A DNA stretch of 60,332 bases, taken from positions 1 to 60,332 of the forward strand of contig JBOGCH010000011.1 in NCBI GenBank assembly GCA_051656645.1. Direction: 5' to 3'. Below, piece after piece: positions 36,287 to 44,701 of this stretch. Made by a program: the position numbers and the translations under genes. Positions within the stretch are counted from its first letter, which is position 1. The number at the start of each line of letters is the position of its first letter. The DNA is from JBOGCH01 sp051656645 (GTDB taxonomy: Bacteria > Bacteroidota > Bacteroidia > Bacteroidales > Marinifilaceae). A model generated the notes under the pieces. The model was not told where the DNA came from. It saw nothing but the letters and a program-made list of their open reading frames with translations, and ran no database searches.

Positions 36287-37432
36287 TTATTTCTCTTCCT
36301 CGAATTTAATTCTATTCTTTACCGGATTGGCATAGATATCCAAATAAATTGAGTTTAGCATTGACATATTACCTTCAAGTTTATCCAACTTTGAACGCAT
36401 CATAGAAATAAACTTTTGCTTTTCCTCATCGGTATATTTGTCAGCAAAACGATTTGTCGAATTAGCTAAATCAAAAGCGATGTAGTTATTAGGCCACAAC
36501 TTAAAATTACTATGAATTTTTTTGTCAATCAATTGAGTCAATGCCTCTACGCGCTCTCCATTCGAAGGATACGATTTATCAATTAACTCTATCTCCTCGT
36601 CAGTAATTGGCTCCACATGGAAGTTTACACGCCCTTTATAAGAAATCATTCCCATAAGCATGCTCTTCATATCATCATCTGGAGTTTTTACATACTCACT
36701 CACAGATTTCATATATAGCTCATATGTTTTCAAATCATCACATGGTTCCCACTCATATGAAATTGCTGTTGGGACAATATTAAGCTCCTTGAAATTTAAA
36801 GCAAAATTACTATCACCACTCATACGCAACATCTTAAGTAGGCTGTTTTGAGTTCGGTCATCACCGTTTTTAGTACGTCCCTCGCGTTGAGCAATCCATA
36901 CTGAATTGTGCGTTTCCGTAATTACGTGACGCAAATATTTTGAACGTAGAGCAGAACTTTCAAGCATCTGTCTAACAGCAATATCTCGTTCAATTACAAA
37001 ACATGAGTTCAGCTTCACCACATCTGTAACCCACTCATTAATAAGCAAATTACTACCAATTGCGGCACGTGTATAACGTAGTCCGTTTTGGCGCAAAATG
37101 TAATTCAATATCGCAGAATCAAGAATTATGTCTCGATGATTGGACATAAATACATACGATTTATCCGGATCTATTCTATCAAGATTCTCTACAGTTACAC
37201 CATCTGTAGAATTCTGAATTAGGCGCTCCGTAAATGGTCCGAAAAATCTGGCCTGAAATTCATCACGTGTTTTTATCCCCTGCAAAAGCGCTTGCAATTG
37301 CTCCTTGGGAATTGATGCCATTTTTCCAAAGGTTTCAATAAAACCTTCAGAATTAACTAATCTCTCCACTGCTTCCGCAATTTCCTCCCCGTGATAAGGT
37401 CTGATACTATTATATTCGGTATCCGATATCAT
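36287..37432 (-). CDS. PlsC-like glycerophosphate acyltransferase family protein
   Basis: Probable membrane-associated acyltransferase. The catalytic block reads MSNHRDIILDSAIL near residue 95-108, followed by a substrate-binding-like region WIAQREGRTKNG and GDSNFALNF. The His-Asp spacing in NHRDIILD differs from the textbook HX4D, a variant I associate with a Bacteroidota-specific 1-acyl-glycerol-3-phosphate acyltransferase group. Length 381 aa, longer than PlsC (about 250) with an added helical C-terminus. The lipid role is inferred. Confidence 0.75.
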   Translation of the reverse strand: MISDTEYNSIRPYHGEEIAEAVERLVNSEGFIETFGKMASIPKEQLQALLQGIKTRDEFQARFFGPFTERLIQNSTDGVTVENLDRIDPDKSYVFMSNHRDIILDSAILNYILRQNGLRYTRAAIGSNLLINEWVTDVVKLNSCFVIERDIAVRQMLESSALRSKYLRHVITETHNSVWIAQREGRTKNGDDRTQNSLLKMLRMSGDSNFALNFKELNIVPTAISYEWEPCDDLKTYELYMKSVSEYVKTPDDDMKSMLMGMISYKGRVNFHVEPITDEEIELIDKSYPSNGERVEALTQLIDKKIHSNFKLWPNNYIAFDLANSTNRFADKYTDEEKQKFISMMRSKLDKLEGNMSMLNSIYLDIYANPVKNRIKFEEEK

Positions 37433-37493
37433 AATTTTATTTTTTCATTTTATTCACACAAAATTTGCATGAATAGTATATAAATAATCTGCG

Positions 37494-37501
37494 CAAAGAT
37501 A
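37494..37501 (-). promoter_or_regulatory. Candidate -7 element for the acyltransferase operon
   Basis: TATCTTTG(C) on the minus strand is a full match to TAnnTTTG, 62 nt before the acyltransferase start. No TTTG is found at the expected upstream distance, so support is partial. Confidence 0.4.
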
Positions 37502-37581
37502 ACATAAATAGCGCGTAATGCCATAGTTCAAGTTAAATATATTACATATATATTAAATTATAATATTATTAACCTATTCAT

Positions 37582-38277
37582 TTACAATGCAATGCGCCCT
37601 ATCTCGTCTCTTGAAATGATACGTAAACGTCTACCCTTAGTTGCAATTAAACCCATGGTTTTAAACTCGGATAACAAACGTATTACGGTTTCTGTAGCAG
37701 TTCCTATTAAATCTGCTAATTCTTCACGTGATAAAGTGATATTCAACACGCCATCATCATCTACACCAAAATCATTTATCAACGTACATAGAGCTTCAGC
37801 CAAACGTGCTTTCACGTTCTTCTGAGCCATATCTTTCAAATAGCTGTTCGAGTCTCCTAACTCTTTACAAGTAATTTGCATCAACTGATAGGTAAAAGGC
37901 GCACTACTCAACAATAAATGCTGTAAAGCATTCGCCGATATATACAGCAACACCACATCGCTCATAGCCTCCACACTTGTACATGCCGGCTCTTTTCTTA
38001 TCAGTGATCGGAAACCGAACAAATCGCCATCCTTTTCAAACTTTATAATTTGTTGCTTTCCCTCTTTGCCTGTATTATAAATCTTGACAATACCGGCATG
38101 CACAAAATAGCACCCTTTTATGGCATGTCCTTCTCTATAAATAACATCATCCTTCTTGTATACTCTTATACAATCATTACCTAAAAGCTCCTTCGCCTGA
38201 TGCAGTGTTACACCCGGAAACTTGTTAATAAAATGCTGATAATACACCAAAGAATCATTCTCTGTCATAACAATCAA
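37582..38277 (-). CDS. Crp/Fnr-family transcriptional regulator
   Basis: Cyclic-nucleotide-binding-like sensor domain (about residues 25-140; YREGHAIKGCYFVHAGIVKIY and FGFRSLI) and a C-terminal winged helix (LSREELADLIGTATETVIRLLSEFKTMG near 185-212). There is no N-terminal Cys cluster of the Fnr type. The start follows the dxs stop with zero spacing, making it the third gene of a pyrH-dxs-crp transcript. It may control redox or envelope genes; its ligand is unknown. Confidence 0.9.
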   Translation of the reverse strand: MIVMTENDSLVYYQHFINKFPGVTLHQAKELLGNDCIRVYKKDDVIYREGHAIKGCYFVHAGIVKIYNTGKEGKQQIIKFEKDGDLFGFRSLIRKEPACTSVEAMSDVVLLYISANALQHLLLSSAPFTYQLMQITCKELGDSNSYLKDMAQKNVKARLAEALCTLINDFGVDDDGVLNITLSREELADLIGTATETVIRLLSEFKTMGLIATKGRRLRIISRDEIGRIAL

Positions 38278-40167
38278 TTATTTATTATCCAATTTCACCA
38301 GCTCCTCAACTGCTGCAAGAACGGACGCTTTATCCATTCCGCATTCGGCAAACAATTCGCTTATTGTACCATGTTCTACAAATCTGTCAGGAATTCCTAT
38401 GCGCTTCACCACAACATGCTCAACATTCTGCTCGGCAACATATTCAGCAACTGCACTTCCCAAACCTCCTTCAATGGTTCCATCTTCAAGCGTAATAATG
38501 CGCTTATATGTTTTCAACACATCGCTCAACATTTCAGTATCCAATGGTTTCAGAAAACGCATATTATACACCCCAACACTATGTTCACTTGCCTTAGCCA
38601 CGTCCATAGCAAGTTGAGACATAGTCCCAATGGCAACAATTGCAACATCCTTGCCCTCACGCAAACAAACACCTTTACCAATCTCCATTGGCTTAAATGG
38701 CGTGCGCCACTCTTCCATAAAGCCCTCTCCACGCGGATAACGTATTACAAATGGACCTTGTCCCGGCAACTGCGCGGTATACATCATATCCCGTAATTCC
38801 TCCTCATCCATCGGAGCAGCTATTGTTAAGCCCGGAACGCATCTAAAATAAGCCAAATCATATGCACCATGGTGTGTTGCTCCGTCCGCACCCACAAGTC
38901 CGCCTCTATCCAAACAAAACACAACATTCAAGCGCTGCAACGCAACATCATGAATTACCTGATCATAGGCACGCTGCATAAACGACGAATAAATATTACA
39001 AAACGGCACCAAACCTCGTGCAGCCAATCCAGCTGAGAAAGTCACCGCATGTTGCTCGGCAATACCTACATCAAAACATCGTGTAGGCATCTCCGCCATC
39101 ATAATATTTAGCGAACAGCCCGTTGGCATTGCTGGAGTTATACCCACAATTTTATCGTTTGCCTTTGCCAGCTCCAAAATTGTTTCTCCAAACACATCTT
39201 GAAACTTAACTCTTTTCTTATTCTTTTCCGGAATAAGCTCTCCGGTCTCGGCATTAAACTTGCCCGGAGCATGCCAAACGGTTTTTTCTAGTTCGGCCTT
39301 TTTAAAGCCTTTCCCTTTCACCGTTTTAACATGTAACACTTTAGGTCCCGGAATATGTGCCATATCCTGTATTATACGCGATAAATGCACAACATCATGT
39401 CCATCCACAGGACCAAAATAGCGCAATCCCATTGCTTCAAACAAGTTACTCTTTTTGAGCAATAGCGACTTAACGCTAGAATCTATATTTTGAAAAAATG
39501 AACGAGTACCCGGCTGCACTTTATTTAAATGCCCCAAGAAATCCCATACATCATTTTTTATCTTATTATATGTTTTAGACGTCGTAATATCCAACAAATA
39601 ATCCTTAAAGCCACCCACATTGGGGTCTATAGCCATGTCATTATCGTTAAGTATCACCAATAAATTTGCATCATACACCCCCGCATTATTCAACGCCTCA
39701 AAAGCCATACCACCTGTCATGGAACCATCGCCAATTACAGCAACTGTCTGGCGGTCATTTTCGCCATTCATCTTAGCAGCAATTGCCATTCCCAGGGCAG
39801 CAGATATGGACGTCGATGAGTGTCCTGTACCAAAAGCATCATATTCGCTTTCACTAATACGAGGAAATCCGCTTATTCCGCCATACAAACGCCTTGTCTT
39901 AAAAGCCTCACGTCTACCTGTAAGTATTTTATGGGCATAAGCCTGATGGCCCACATCCCACACTAAATTGTCATAAGGAGTATTCAACGCATAATGCAAA
40001 GCCACTGTAAGCTCCACAACACCCAAACTGGAACCTAAGTGTCCCGGGTTTTGCGCACACTCCTCAATAATATAATCCCTCACCTCTTCACACAATAGCG
40101 GTAAGTCGGTATCAGGCAAATGCTTAATATCGGCAGGCGAGTCTATATTGTTTAAAATTTTTCTCAT
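38278..40167 (-). CDS. dxs: 1-deoxy-D-xylulose-5-phosphate synthase
   Basis: First enzyme of the MEP isoprenoid pathway, condensing pyruvate and glyceraldehyde 3-phosphate with TPP. Diagnostic motifs: GHLGSSLGVVELTVALHY, WDVGHQAYAHKILTGR, the TPP-binding GDGSMTGGMAFEALNN with the trailing ILNDNDMAI, and the transketolase motif FDVGIAEQHAVTFSAGLA. Length 629 aa is typical. Its ATG overlaps the pyrH stop by 4 nt. Confidence 0.97.
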   Translation of the reverse strand: MRKILNNIDSPADIKHLPDTDLPLLCEEVRDYIIEECAQNPGHLGSSLGVVELTVALHYALNTPYDNLVWDVGHQAYAHKILTGRREAFKTRRLYGGISGFPRISESEYDAFGTGHSSTSISAALGMAIAAKMNGENDRQTVAVIGDGSMTGGMAFEALNNAGVYDANLLVILNDNDMAIDPNVGGFKDYLLDITTSKTYNKIKNDVWDFLGHLNKVQPGTRSFFQNIDSSVKSLLLKKSNLFEAMGLRYFGPVDGHDVVHLSRIIQDMAHIPGPKVLHVKTVKGKGFKKAELEKTVWHAPGKFNAETGELIPEKNKKRVKFQDVFGETILELAKANDKIVGITPAMPTGCSLNIMMAEMPTRCFDVGIAEQHAVTFSAGLAARGLVPFCNIYSSFMQRAYDQVIHDVALQRLNVVFCLDRGGLVGADGATHHGAYDLAYFRCVPGLTIAAPMDEEELRDMMYTAQLPGQGPFVIRYPRGEGFMEEWRTPFKPMEIGKGVCLREGKDVAIVAIGTMSQLAMDVAKASEHSVGVYNMRFLKPLDTEMLSDVLKTYKRIITLEDGTIEGGLGSAVAEYVAEQNVEHVVVKRIGIPDRFVEHGTISELFAECGMDKASVLAAVEELVKLDNK

Positions 40168-40871
40168 AGATGCACAACGGTCCCAATCTTCTCCCCGCTC
40201 ATCAATTTCTTTAAGTTACCTTCTTTATCCATATTAAACACAACTATCGGTAAGTTATTTTCCTTACACATTGCAGTTGCAGTTAAATCCATAACCTTTA
40301 ATCCTCGATTAAAAATCTCATCGTATGTAATTGTATCAAACTTCACAGCAGTCTCATCCTTTTCCGGATCCGCAGTATAAATACCATCTACACGTGTACC
40401 TTTTAACATTGCATCCGCCTCAATCTCAATTGCACGCAAGCTACTTCCGGTATCTGTTGTAAAATATGGATTTCCTGTTCCTGCGCTAAAAATAGTCACA
40501 TAACCTTCCTCTAAATACTCTACAGCCTTATGTTTAGAGTAAAACTCTCCAATAGGTTCCATACGGATTGCTGTCAACACGCGGTTTTTACAACCTTCGT
40601 TATCAAGCGCAGAGCTTAAAGCCAATGCATTTATCACAGTGGCAAGCATTCCCATACTGTCACCTTTAACTCTATCAAAACCCTTTGAGGTTCCACTTAA
40701 ACCACGGAAAATATTTCCTCCACCAATCACAATACCCACTTGGATACCCATTTCAACAATTTCACGTACTTGACGTGCGTAACTTTCTACGCAGTTCACA
40801 TCAATACCATATCGTTGAGCTCCCATTAGAGACTCTCCGCTTAATTTTAGTAGAATTCTTTTATATTGCAT
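40164..40871 (-). CDS. pyrH: UMP kinase
   Basis: Phosphorylates UMP to UDP. Amino-acid-kinase fold with RILLKLSGESLMG at the start, IVIGGGNIFRG, and DRVKGDSMGMLATVINALAL, followed by the TGNPYFTTDTGSSLRAIEI and MDLTATAMCKENNLPIVVFN regions. Length 235 aa is standard for the bacterial hexameric enzyme. It heads the pyrH-dxs-crp operon. Confidence 0.97.
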   Translation of the reverse strand: MQYKRILLKLSGESLMGAQRYGIDVNCVESYARQVREIVEMGIQVGIVIGGGNIFRGLSGTSKGFDRVKGDSMGMLATVINALALSSALDNEGCKNRVLTAIRMEPIGEFYSKHKAVEYLEEGYVTIFSAGTGNPYFTTDTGSSLRAIEIEADAMLKGTRVDGIYTADPEKDETAVKFDTITYDEIFNRGLKVMDLTATAMCKENNLPIVVFNMDKEGNLKKLMSGEKIGTVVHL

Positions 40872-40916
40872 ACGCTATCGTAATTTAGTACTTTATATTC
40901 TAAACAAATAAACAGA

Positions 40917-40924
40917 CAAAGGTA
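40917..40924 (-). promoter_or_regulatory. Candidate -7 element for the pyrH-dxs-crp operon
   Basis: TACCTTTG on the minus strand fits TAnnTTTG exactly, 46 nt before the pyrH start. The nearest TTG is only 13 nt upstream, closer than the usual 19-21, so the -33 element is unclear. Confidence 0.4.
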
Positions 40925-40999
40925 ACTATTTTACACACAATGCGCATAGACTACCTAATAAATTCAATGCTTTTATTTTGTCATTCTAGAATTTTGTCG

Positions 41000-41032
41000 T
41001 GACATTCGTTATTCTATTTATAACGAATGTCA
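41000..41032. repeat. 13-bp inverted repeat (hairpin)
   Basis: TGACATTCGTTAT and its exact complement are separated by 7 nt. It lies only 3 nt beyond the stop of the tnpB relic and could be that element's former terminator or an end remnant. Confidence 0.6.
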
Positions 41033-41035
41033 ACA

Positions 41036-41415
41036 TTATGTAAGCCTCGAAACTTTTATAACTAGGTCATATAGAAAAGTGAGTAATTCTATATCATTAC
41101 TCATTCCTTCAACCATCATTACTAAATCTCGCCACTCCATTGGGAAAGAATTGCTTGACACATCGTAATCCAGTAAACTGAATATGACTCTTCTAAATAT
41201 GTCATATATAATACTAGGCCACCAACCTCCTCATACAAAAGCTTCATCGTTATGCCCTTACTGTTTAAGAAAATAAAAACATTTCCAAGTAGAACGCTAG
41301 CCTCCGATAAGCCAAACTCATGTTTTCTTACAATGAAAACATGAGTCTACATGTGTCGCATTTAATCAAAAGTCTTTAATAGATAACACACATTGTGATA
41401 ACATGCATCAGTGAA
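41036..41415 (-). pseudogene. IS66-family TnpB remnant
   Basis: Manual translation of the minus strand gives a decayed IS66 orf2 (TnpB). Recognisable pieces in order: IVRKHEFGLSEAS, LLGNVFIFLNSKGITMKLLY, EEVGGLVLYMTYLEES and, in another frame, NSFPMEWRDLVMMVEG. These match the TnpB signature (DVFIF...MKLL...GGLVLY...RLE and PMxWRDLVxMVEG). The upstream part (about MRHM in place of DMRKG) is interrupted by TAA at 41362-41364 and TAG at 41347-41349, and a frameshift lies near 41175. No tnpA or tnpC was identified next to it. The length is close to a complete TnpB of about 120 codons. Confidence 0.75.
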
Positions 41416-41972
41416 GGTCCTGTCAAATAAAGTAAATCTTCTATTTTCTTTGTTTTATAGGGATGAACAGCTATTTTTCCTGTATAAAAATGACTACAAA
41501 GGAAGTTGTTATTGCATTTTCACGACAAAAAGAAAATATTAAGACCAAATTGCGGATTATCAAAAGCAAGTTCCTCAGCTCACAACAAAAGTTTGAGAGT
41601 TGAATGTGCACATAAACTCACTTATTGTAGCCATTAAAAAAGAAGGAGGATATTAGCGATCATAAGCGTAAAAATAAAGTATCAACAAAACTTAATGCCA
41701 ATATTTCAGAAAAATTCCAACAGAGCATTTTTATACTGGGACTTACGTAAATATTATAAAAATCAACTTAAATCCTTACTCGCATATTAAAGATAGAGTT
41801 TTTTATTGATATCTACAATTTAATTACTTAAGTAATCCTCTTATCATCAAGTTTGACGAAGAACCTATTTGCTGCATTATATCACAATATTAAAAATTAT
41901 ATTATTTATCAGAATACATATATCACACTAGCATTTTTCATTCACAATTACACATATTTTATTTTAATGTTA

Positions 41973-41980
41973 TATTTTTG
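41973..41980 (+). promoter_or_regulatory. Candidate -7 element for the small lipoprotein gene
   Basis: TATTTTTG followed by C matches TAnnTTTG(C), 21 nt before the ATG. No clear -33 TTTG is present upstream. Confidence 0.4.
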
Positions 41981-42001
41981 CATTTATTTAAAATATAAAA
42001 T

Positions 42002-42388
42002 ATGAAAGAGAACCTTTGTACATTAGTTATTGGCTTATTCGCTATCATTTTCTCATCTTGTGACAAAGAGGATACTTCTCTATGTAATAAAGAGCATTCT
42101 AATGATGTAAAGAGCGAATATTACGTAAAATATTCCATATCGAGTGGTGCGTCGCAATATTTTATTAATAGTTTTTCCGTCACCACAGATATTGGGAAGA
42201 GAATATATAATGATAGAGTGAAAAGTTGGACACAAATATACGGCCCAGTAGAAAAGGGGTTTGAAGCACAAGTAGATGCGTCTGGAGCATCTACAACAAG
42301 TGTTGAAATATATATATGTAAGGATAATGGTTCATTTGCATTAAAAGCAACAGGTGGTTCATCAGCATCATATACAATAGATTTTTAG
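42002..42388 (+). CDS. Small hypothetical lipoprotein
   Basis: A 128-aa protein with a lipoprotein signal (hydrophobic core then IIFSSC, Cys20) and an acidic start to the mature part (CDKEDTS). The mature chain is Ser/Tyr/Thr-rich and predicted beta-rich (YYVKYSISSGASQYF; TTSVEIYICKDNGSFALKA), like small immunoglobulin-like surface lipoproteins of Bacteroidota. No family is recognised. It stands alone beside the transposon relic, so horizontal acquisition is plausible. Confidence 0.7.
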   Translation: MKENLCTLVIGLFAIIFSSCDKEDTSLCNKEHSNDVKSEYYVKYSISSGASQYFINSFSVTTDIGKRIYNDRVKSWTQIYGPVEKGFEAQVDASGASTTSVEIYICKDNGSFALKATGGSSASYTIDF

Positions 42389-42634
42389 CAACAAATCAAT
42401 AAGTTCGTTTGTATCATGAACATGTAATATGGAGAATAATACAGGTTACATTCCTCATATTATATGTTCTATGGTCTCTATAAAAGTATATTAGAAGGCA
42501 AGACAACTTTCACTAAAGCTATTAATCCTATTAGTTCCATAAGAATAAAGATAAAAAAGTCTATCGCCTATACCCACTAAATATCGGGTGAGCCACTATG
42601 TACCACCAACCACTGCAAGTGGCTAAAAACAAAA

Positions 42635-42664
42635 AACGTCCCTCGAATTTCTTCGAAGGACGTT
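42635..42664 (-). terminator. Intrinsic terminator of tRNA-Cys
   Basis: On the minus strand AACGTCC ... GGACGTT pairs, extended by TTCGA/TCGAA around a 4-nt loop, and is followed by a run of six T and then GTTTTT. It begins 11 nt after the tRNA 3' end. Confidence 0.85.
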
Positions 42665-42675
42665 CTCAATCTAAG

Positions 42676-42746
42676 AGGTCGGTAGCAGATTCGAACTGCT
42701 GTATACGGTTTTGCAGACCGGTGCCTGACCACTCGGCCAACCGACC
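42676..42746 (-). tRNA. tRNA-Cys (anticodon GCA)
   Basis: Reading the minus strand, GGTCGGT pairs with ACCGACC to form the acceptor stem, and the anticodon arm CGGTCTGCAAAACCG carries GCA. The T arm contains GTTCGAATC. The 3' CCA is not encoded (discriminator T followed by C). It has a perfect promoter on one side and a terminator on the other, so it is a single-gene unit. Confidence 0.95.
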
Positions 42747-42765
42747 ATTTCTCTCAATTGCACTG

Positions 42766-42796
42766 CAAAGGTAACCATAATTTTTAAACCTCCAAA
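42766..42796 (-). promoter_or_regulatory. Consensus Bacteroidetes promoter of tRNA-Cys
   Basis: Minus strand: TTTG (42796-42793), 19 nt, then TACCTTTG (42773-42766) followed by C. Both elements match the sigma-ABfr consensus exactly, and the start point would fall about 10 nt before the tRNA 5' end. Confidence 0.85.
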
Positions 42797-42807
42797 CTTT
42801 ATGACAA

Positions 42808-43161
42808 TTATTTTTCAATTGTCACACTTGTTGCACCAATTTTTCCACCTAGCGGAGGGTTCATTTTAGATATCTTCACTCTAGCATATTCTAAGTTATT
42901 AAAGCTGGCGTACAACGCGTTAAGCATTCTGTTTGCAACATGTTCCAACAAATTGGAGCGCTCCATCATTTGTTCAGAAATAATTTCATAAGCGCGCTGA
43001 TAATTTAAGGCATCAACCACATCATCTGTCACCGAAGCCTTGTCACAGTTATAGTGCATTGTTACATTTACAACGAATTTATTACCCACAATTTGTTCGG
43101 CTTCAAAACAACCGTGATAGGCAAAAAATTCCATTTGCTCTATCTCTATTATACTTTTCAT
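42808..43161 (-). CDS. folB: Dihydroneopterin aldolase
   Basis: Folate-pathway enzyme that splits dihydroneopterin to 6-hydroxymethyl-dihydropterin and glycolaldehyde. The start is placed at MKSIIEIEQMEFFAYHG (117 aa), six codons after an upstream Met, because FolB proteins begin with this strand. AYHGCFEAEQ, DALNYQRAYEII, LLEHVANRML (with the conserved EHVA-type Glu) and VKISKMNPPLGG (catalytic Lys region) are all present. Confidence 0.93.
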   Translation of the reverse strand: MKSIIEIEQMEFFAYHGCFEAEQIVGNKFVVNVTMHYNCDKASVTDDVVDALNYQRAYEIISEQMMERSNLLEHVANRMLNALYASFNNLEYARVKISKMNPPLGGKIGATSVTIEK

Positions 43162-43192
43162 ATGTTTAGTCTTTATCAAAAAAATTATAGGA

Positions 43193-43200
43193 CAAAGATA
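43193..43200 (-). promoter_or_regulatory. Candidate -7 element for folB
   Basis: TATCTTTG on the minus strand, 31 nt before the chosen start, fits TAnnTTTG. Only a weak TTC lies upstream at a shorter spacing. Confidence 0.4.
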
Positions 43201-43230
43201 GAGAAATATATTTGTTGAACGGAGTATTGG

Positions 43231-44382
43231 CTATTGATTAAATTCCAATGGCTTGCGCTGCCCTTTAGCCGTCATCACCTCGCTGTACCCTTTTGAAATG
43301 AGTATACCCATATCCCTATTTTTCTTCGTCTCCACATTGCATTTCCCATTTACAATAACAATTTGTCCATTGTGTCTACAGGTAATTTCCTCATAGCCGG
43401 CATTCCCCACAATTACTCTAAACACGTCCAATTCTCGCAACATTACGCGCATATCCGCAGCTGTTACTGGCACATGCTGCTTATTAGAGAAAGCCATACC
43501 CCGATAGCGCAATGGTCCCATAGCCCCAAACAACAGCTGAGCCTTGTTACTTTCCCACTCTCTATGATTGGGCTTCAAACCCAACATGCCCTTTATTTCA
43601 ACATTTATTTGTTCAATACTCATGCCGCTCCGTACAACGGTTTTACTCAATCCGGCATGAACATATAAATCTCTACCTATAATTTCAATACTGTTTTTTG
43701 AACGTATCCATTTGCCTAAAACACTATTCTCCCCCCATAACTCCTCATAGTTCATCTCCAAACGTTCGGACAAACGGGAGTACTTATCGTCAATAATTGA
43801 GGTTACACCTCTAAGTACCATGGATTCATTATCGCCAAGAATAAAGTGAACTTTTCCACCTGCCTCCATGGCCTCTTGCTCTAATCGGTAAATGTACCAA
43901 CACAGAGGTACTATGTCCTTTCCTTTGCCAAGAACATCCCCCAGAATCACCAAATGATTACCACGCCAGCTCCAACGCAATGAATCGTTTACAATTCCCG
44001 CTTGTTTTAAATTAGTCACAAAGTCATGAAAATCGCCTTCCAGATCCGAGACTACAAAGAGCTTACGTGGCTGTGGATAGCGCACCGCCGGTTCTATTAT
44101 ATTTCCAAGCGTAACCTTAAAATTGTATTTTCCATCCTGCGTGCTTATTCGTATTGCACTCTTCCCTGCCTGGAAAGCTTGCTCCACCAAATGCAATGAA
44201 CCCGTATTATCCACTCGGATAATATGCATACGTCCCTCCGTACGTAGCAATACGTACGGGCCGTCAGCCTCAGTCACAGAGCCGGTGTTTGTTGTTTTAT
44301 CAACTACAACAACTCCTGCTGCGACTTTTGTCACATTAAAAAATGCGACAGCGGATAAGAATAGAAAAATACGCCAATTCAT
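43231..44382 (-). CDS. Exported calcineurin-like phosphoesterase with altered active site
   Basis: Secreted or periplasmic metallophosphoesterase-fold protein with an N-terminal signal (to about residue 22). The fold motifs are recognisable but changed: VVSDLEGDF (Asp113, Glu115) where the family has D-x-H-G; ILGDVLGKG (Asp149) where GDxxDRG is normal; LGDNES (Asp184, Asn185) where GNHE is normal; and YVHAG (His242) retained. A beta-rich N-terminal domain of about 80 residues precedes the catalytic fold. Loss of the GNHE His and DRG Arg suggests altered or lost phosphatase activity. It may share a short region with folB downstream, 50 nt away. Confidence 0.82.
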   Translation of the reverse strand: MNWRIFLFLSAVAFFNVTKVAAGVVVVDKTTNTGSVTEADGPYVLLRTEGRMHIIRVDNTGSLHLVEQAFQAGKSAIRISTQDGKYNFKVTLGNIIEPAVRYPQPRKLFVVSDLEGDFHDFVTNLKQAGIVNDSLRWSWRGNHLVILGDVLGKGKDIVPLCWYIYRLEQEAMEAGGKVHFILGDNESMVLRGVTSIIDDKYSRLSERLEMNYEELWGENSVLGKWIRSKNSIEIIGRDLYVHAGLSKTVVRSGMSIEQINVEIKGMLGLKPNHREWESNKAQLLFGAMGPLRYRGMAFSNKQHVPVTAADMRVMLRELDVFRVIVGNAGYEEITCRHNGQIVIVNGKCNVETKKNRDMGILISKGYSEVMTAKGQRKPLEFNQ

Positions 44383-44701
44383 ACGCCTGTGTCAATTACC
44401 TATTCTCCATGCAATACAGGCTCACGGCCCTCTCGTCAAGCCATGTACACGCTGCATCTGTTACATTATACGTTCATATGTCATCATTGTTTAATCTATA
44501 CAATAATTACAATATGAATATTCATACAATAAAAATTAAAAAACAAGAACTACAACCACAATTTTCATATAAAAATATAATAAACATATAGTTAGCGGCT
44601 ATTTTCTCGCAAAATGTTAAGGAGTTTTATTTTGGGCTGTAACACCATGAAATACTTATCAGTTTAAGAAAACAAAAACGTTATACTTTATTCATTGAGT
44701 C
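44383..44701. other. 319-bp divergent intergenic region, nothing recognised
   Basis: Strongly AT-rich stretch between the phosphoesterase and pirin genes. It should carry both promoters, but I see no convincing -33/-7 match, hairpin, repeat or small gene. Confidence 0.5.

Larger units (their letters stand above)
40925..42001. other. Long AT-rich accessory intergenic region with transposon relic
   Basis: About 1.1 kb without an intact gene. It contains a 13-bp hairpin at 41000-41032, a decayed IS66 tnpB, and a short plus-strand Lys-rich open stretch near 41491-41603 that I cannot identify. Upstream of the lipoprotein gene lies a candidate promoter element. The stretch breaks the otherwise dense housekeeping layout and looks like an old insertion site. 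Confidence 0.6.

Noticed and set aside
41318..41347. Hairpin ACTCATGTTTTC with its complement as a terminator
   Set aside because: It lies inside the tnpB relic and has no T run; it probably reflects local mutation of the decayed gene.
41491..41603. Short plus-strand frame starting MTTKEVV, rich in Lys and Gln
   Set aside because: It could be a coiled-coil fragment of a transposase N-terminus, but it opposes the tnpB relic, ends after about 37 codons and gives no family match that I can defend.
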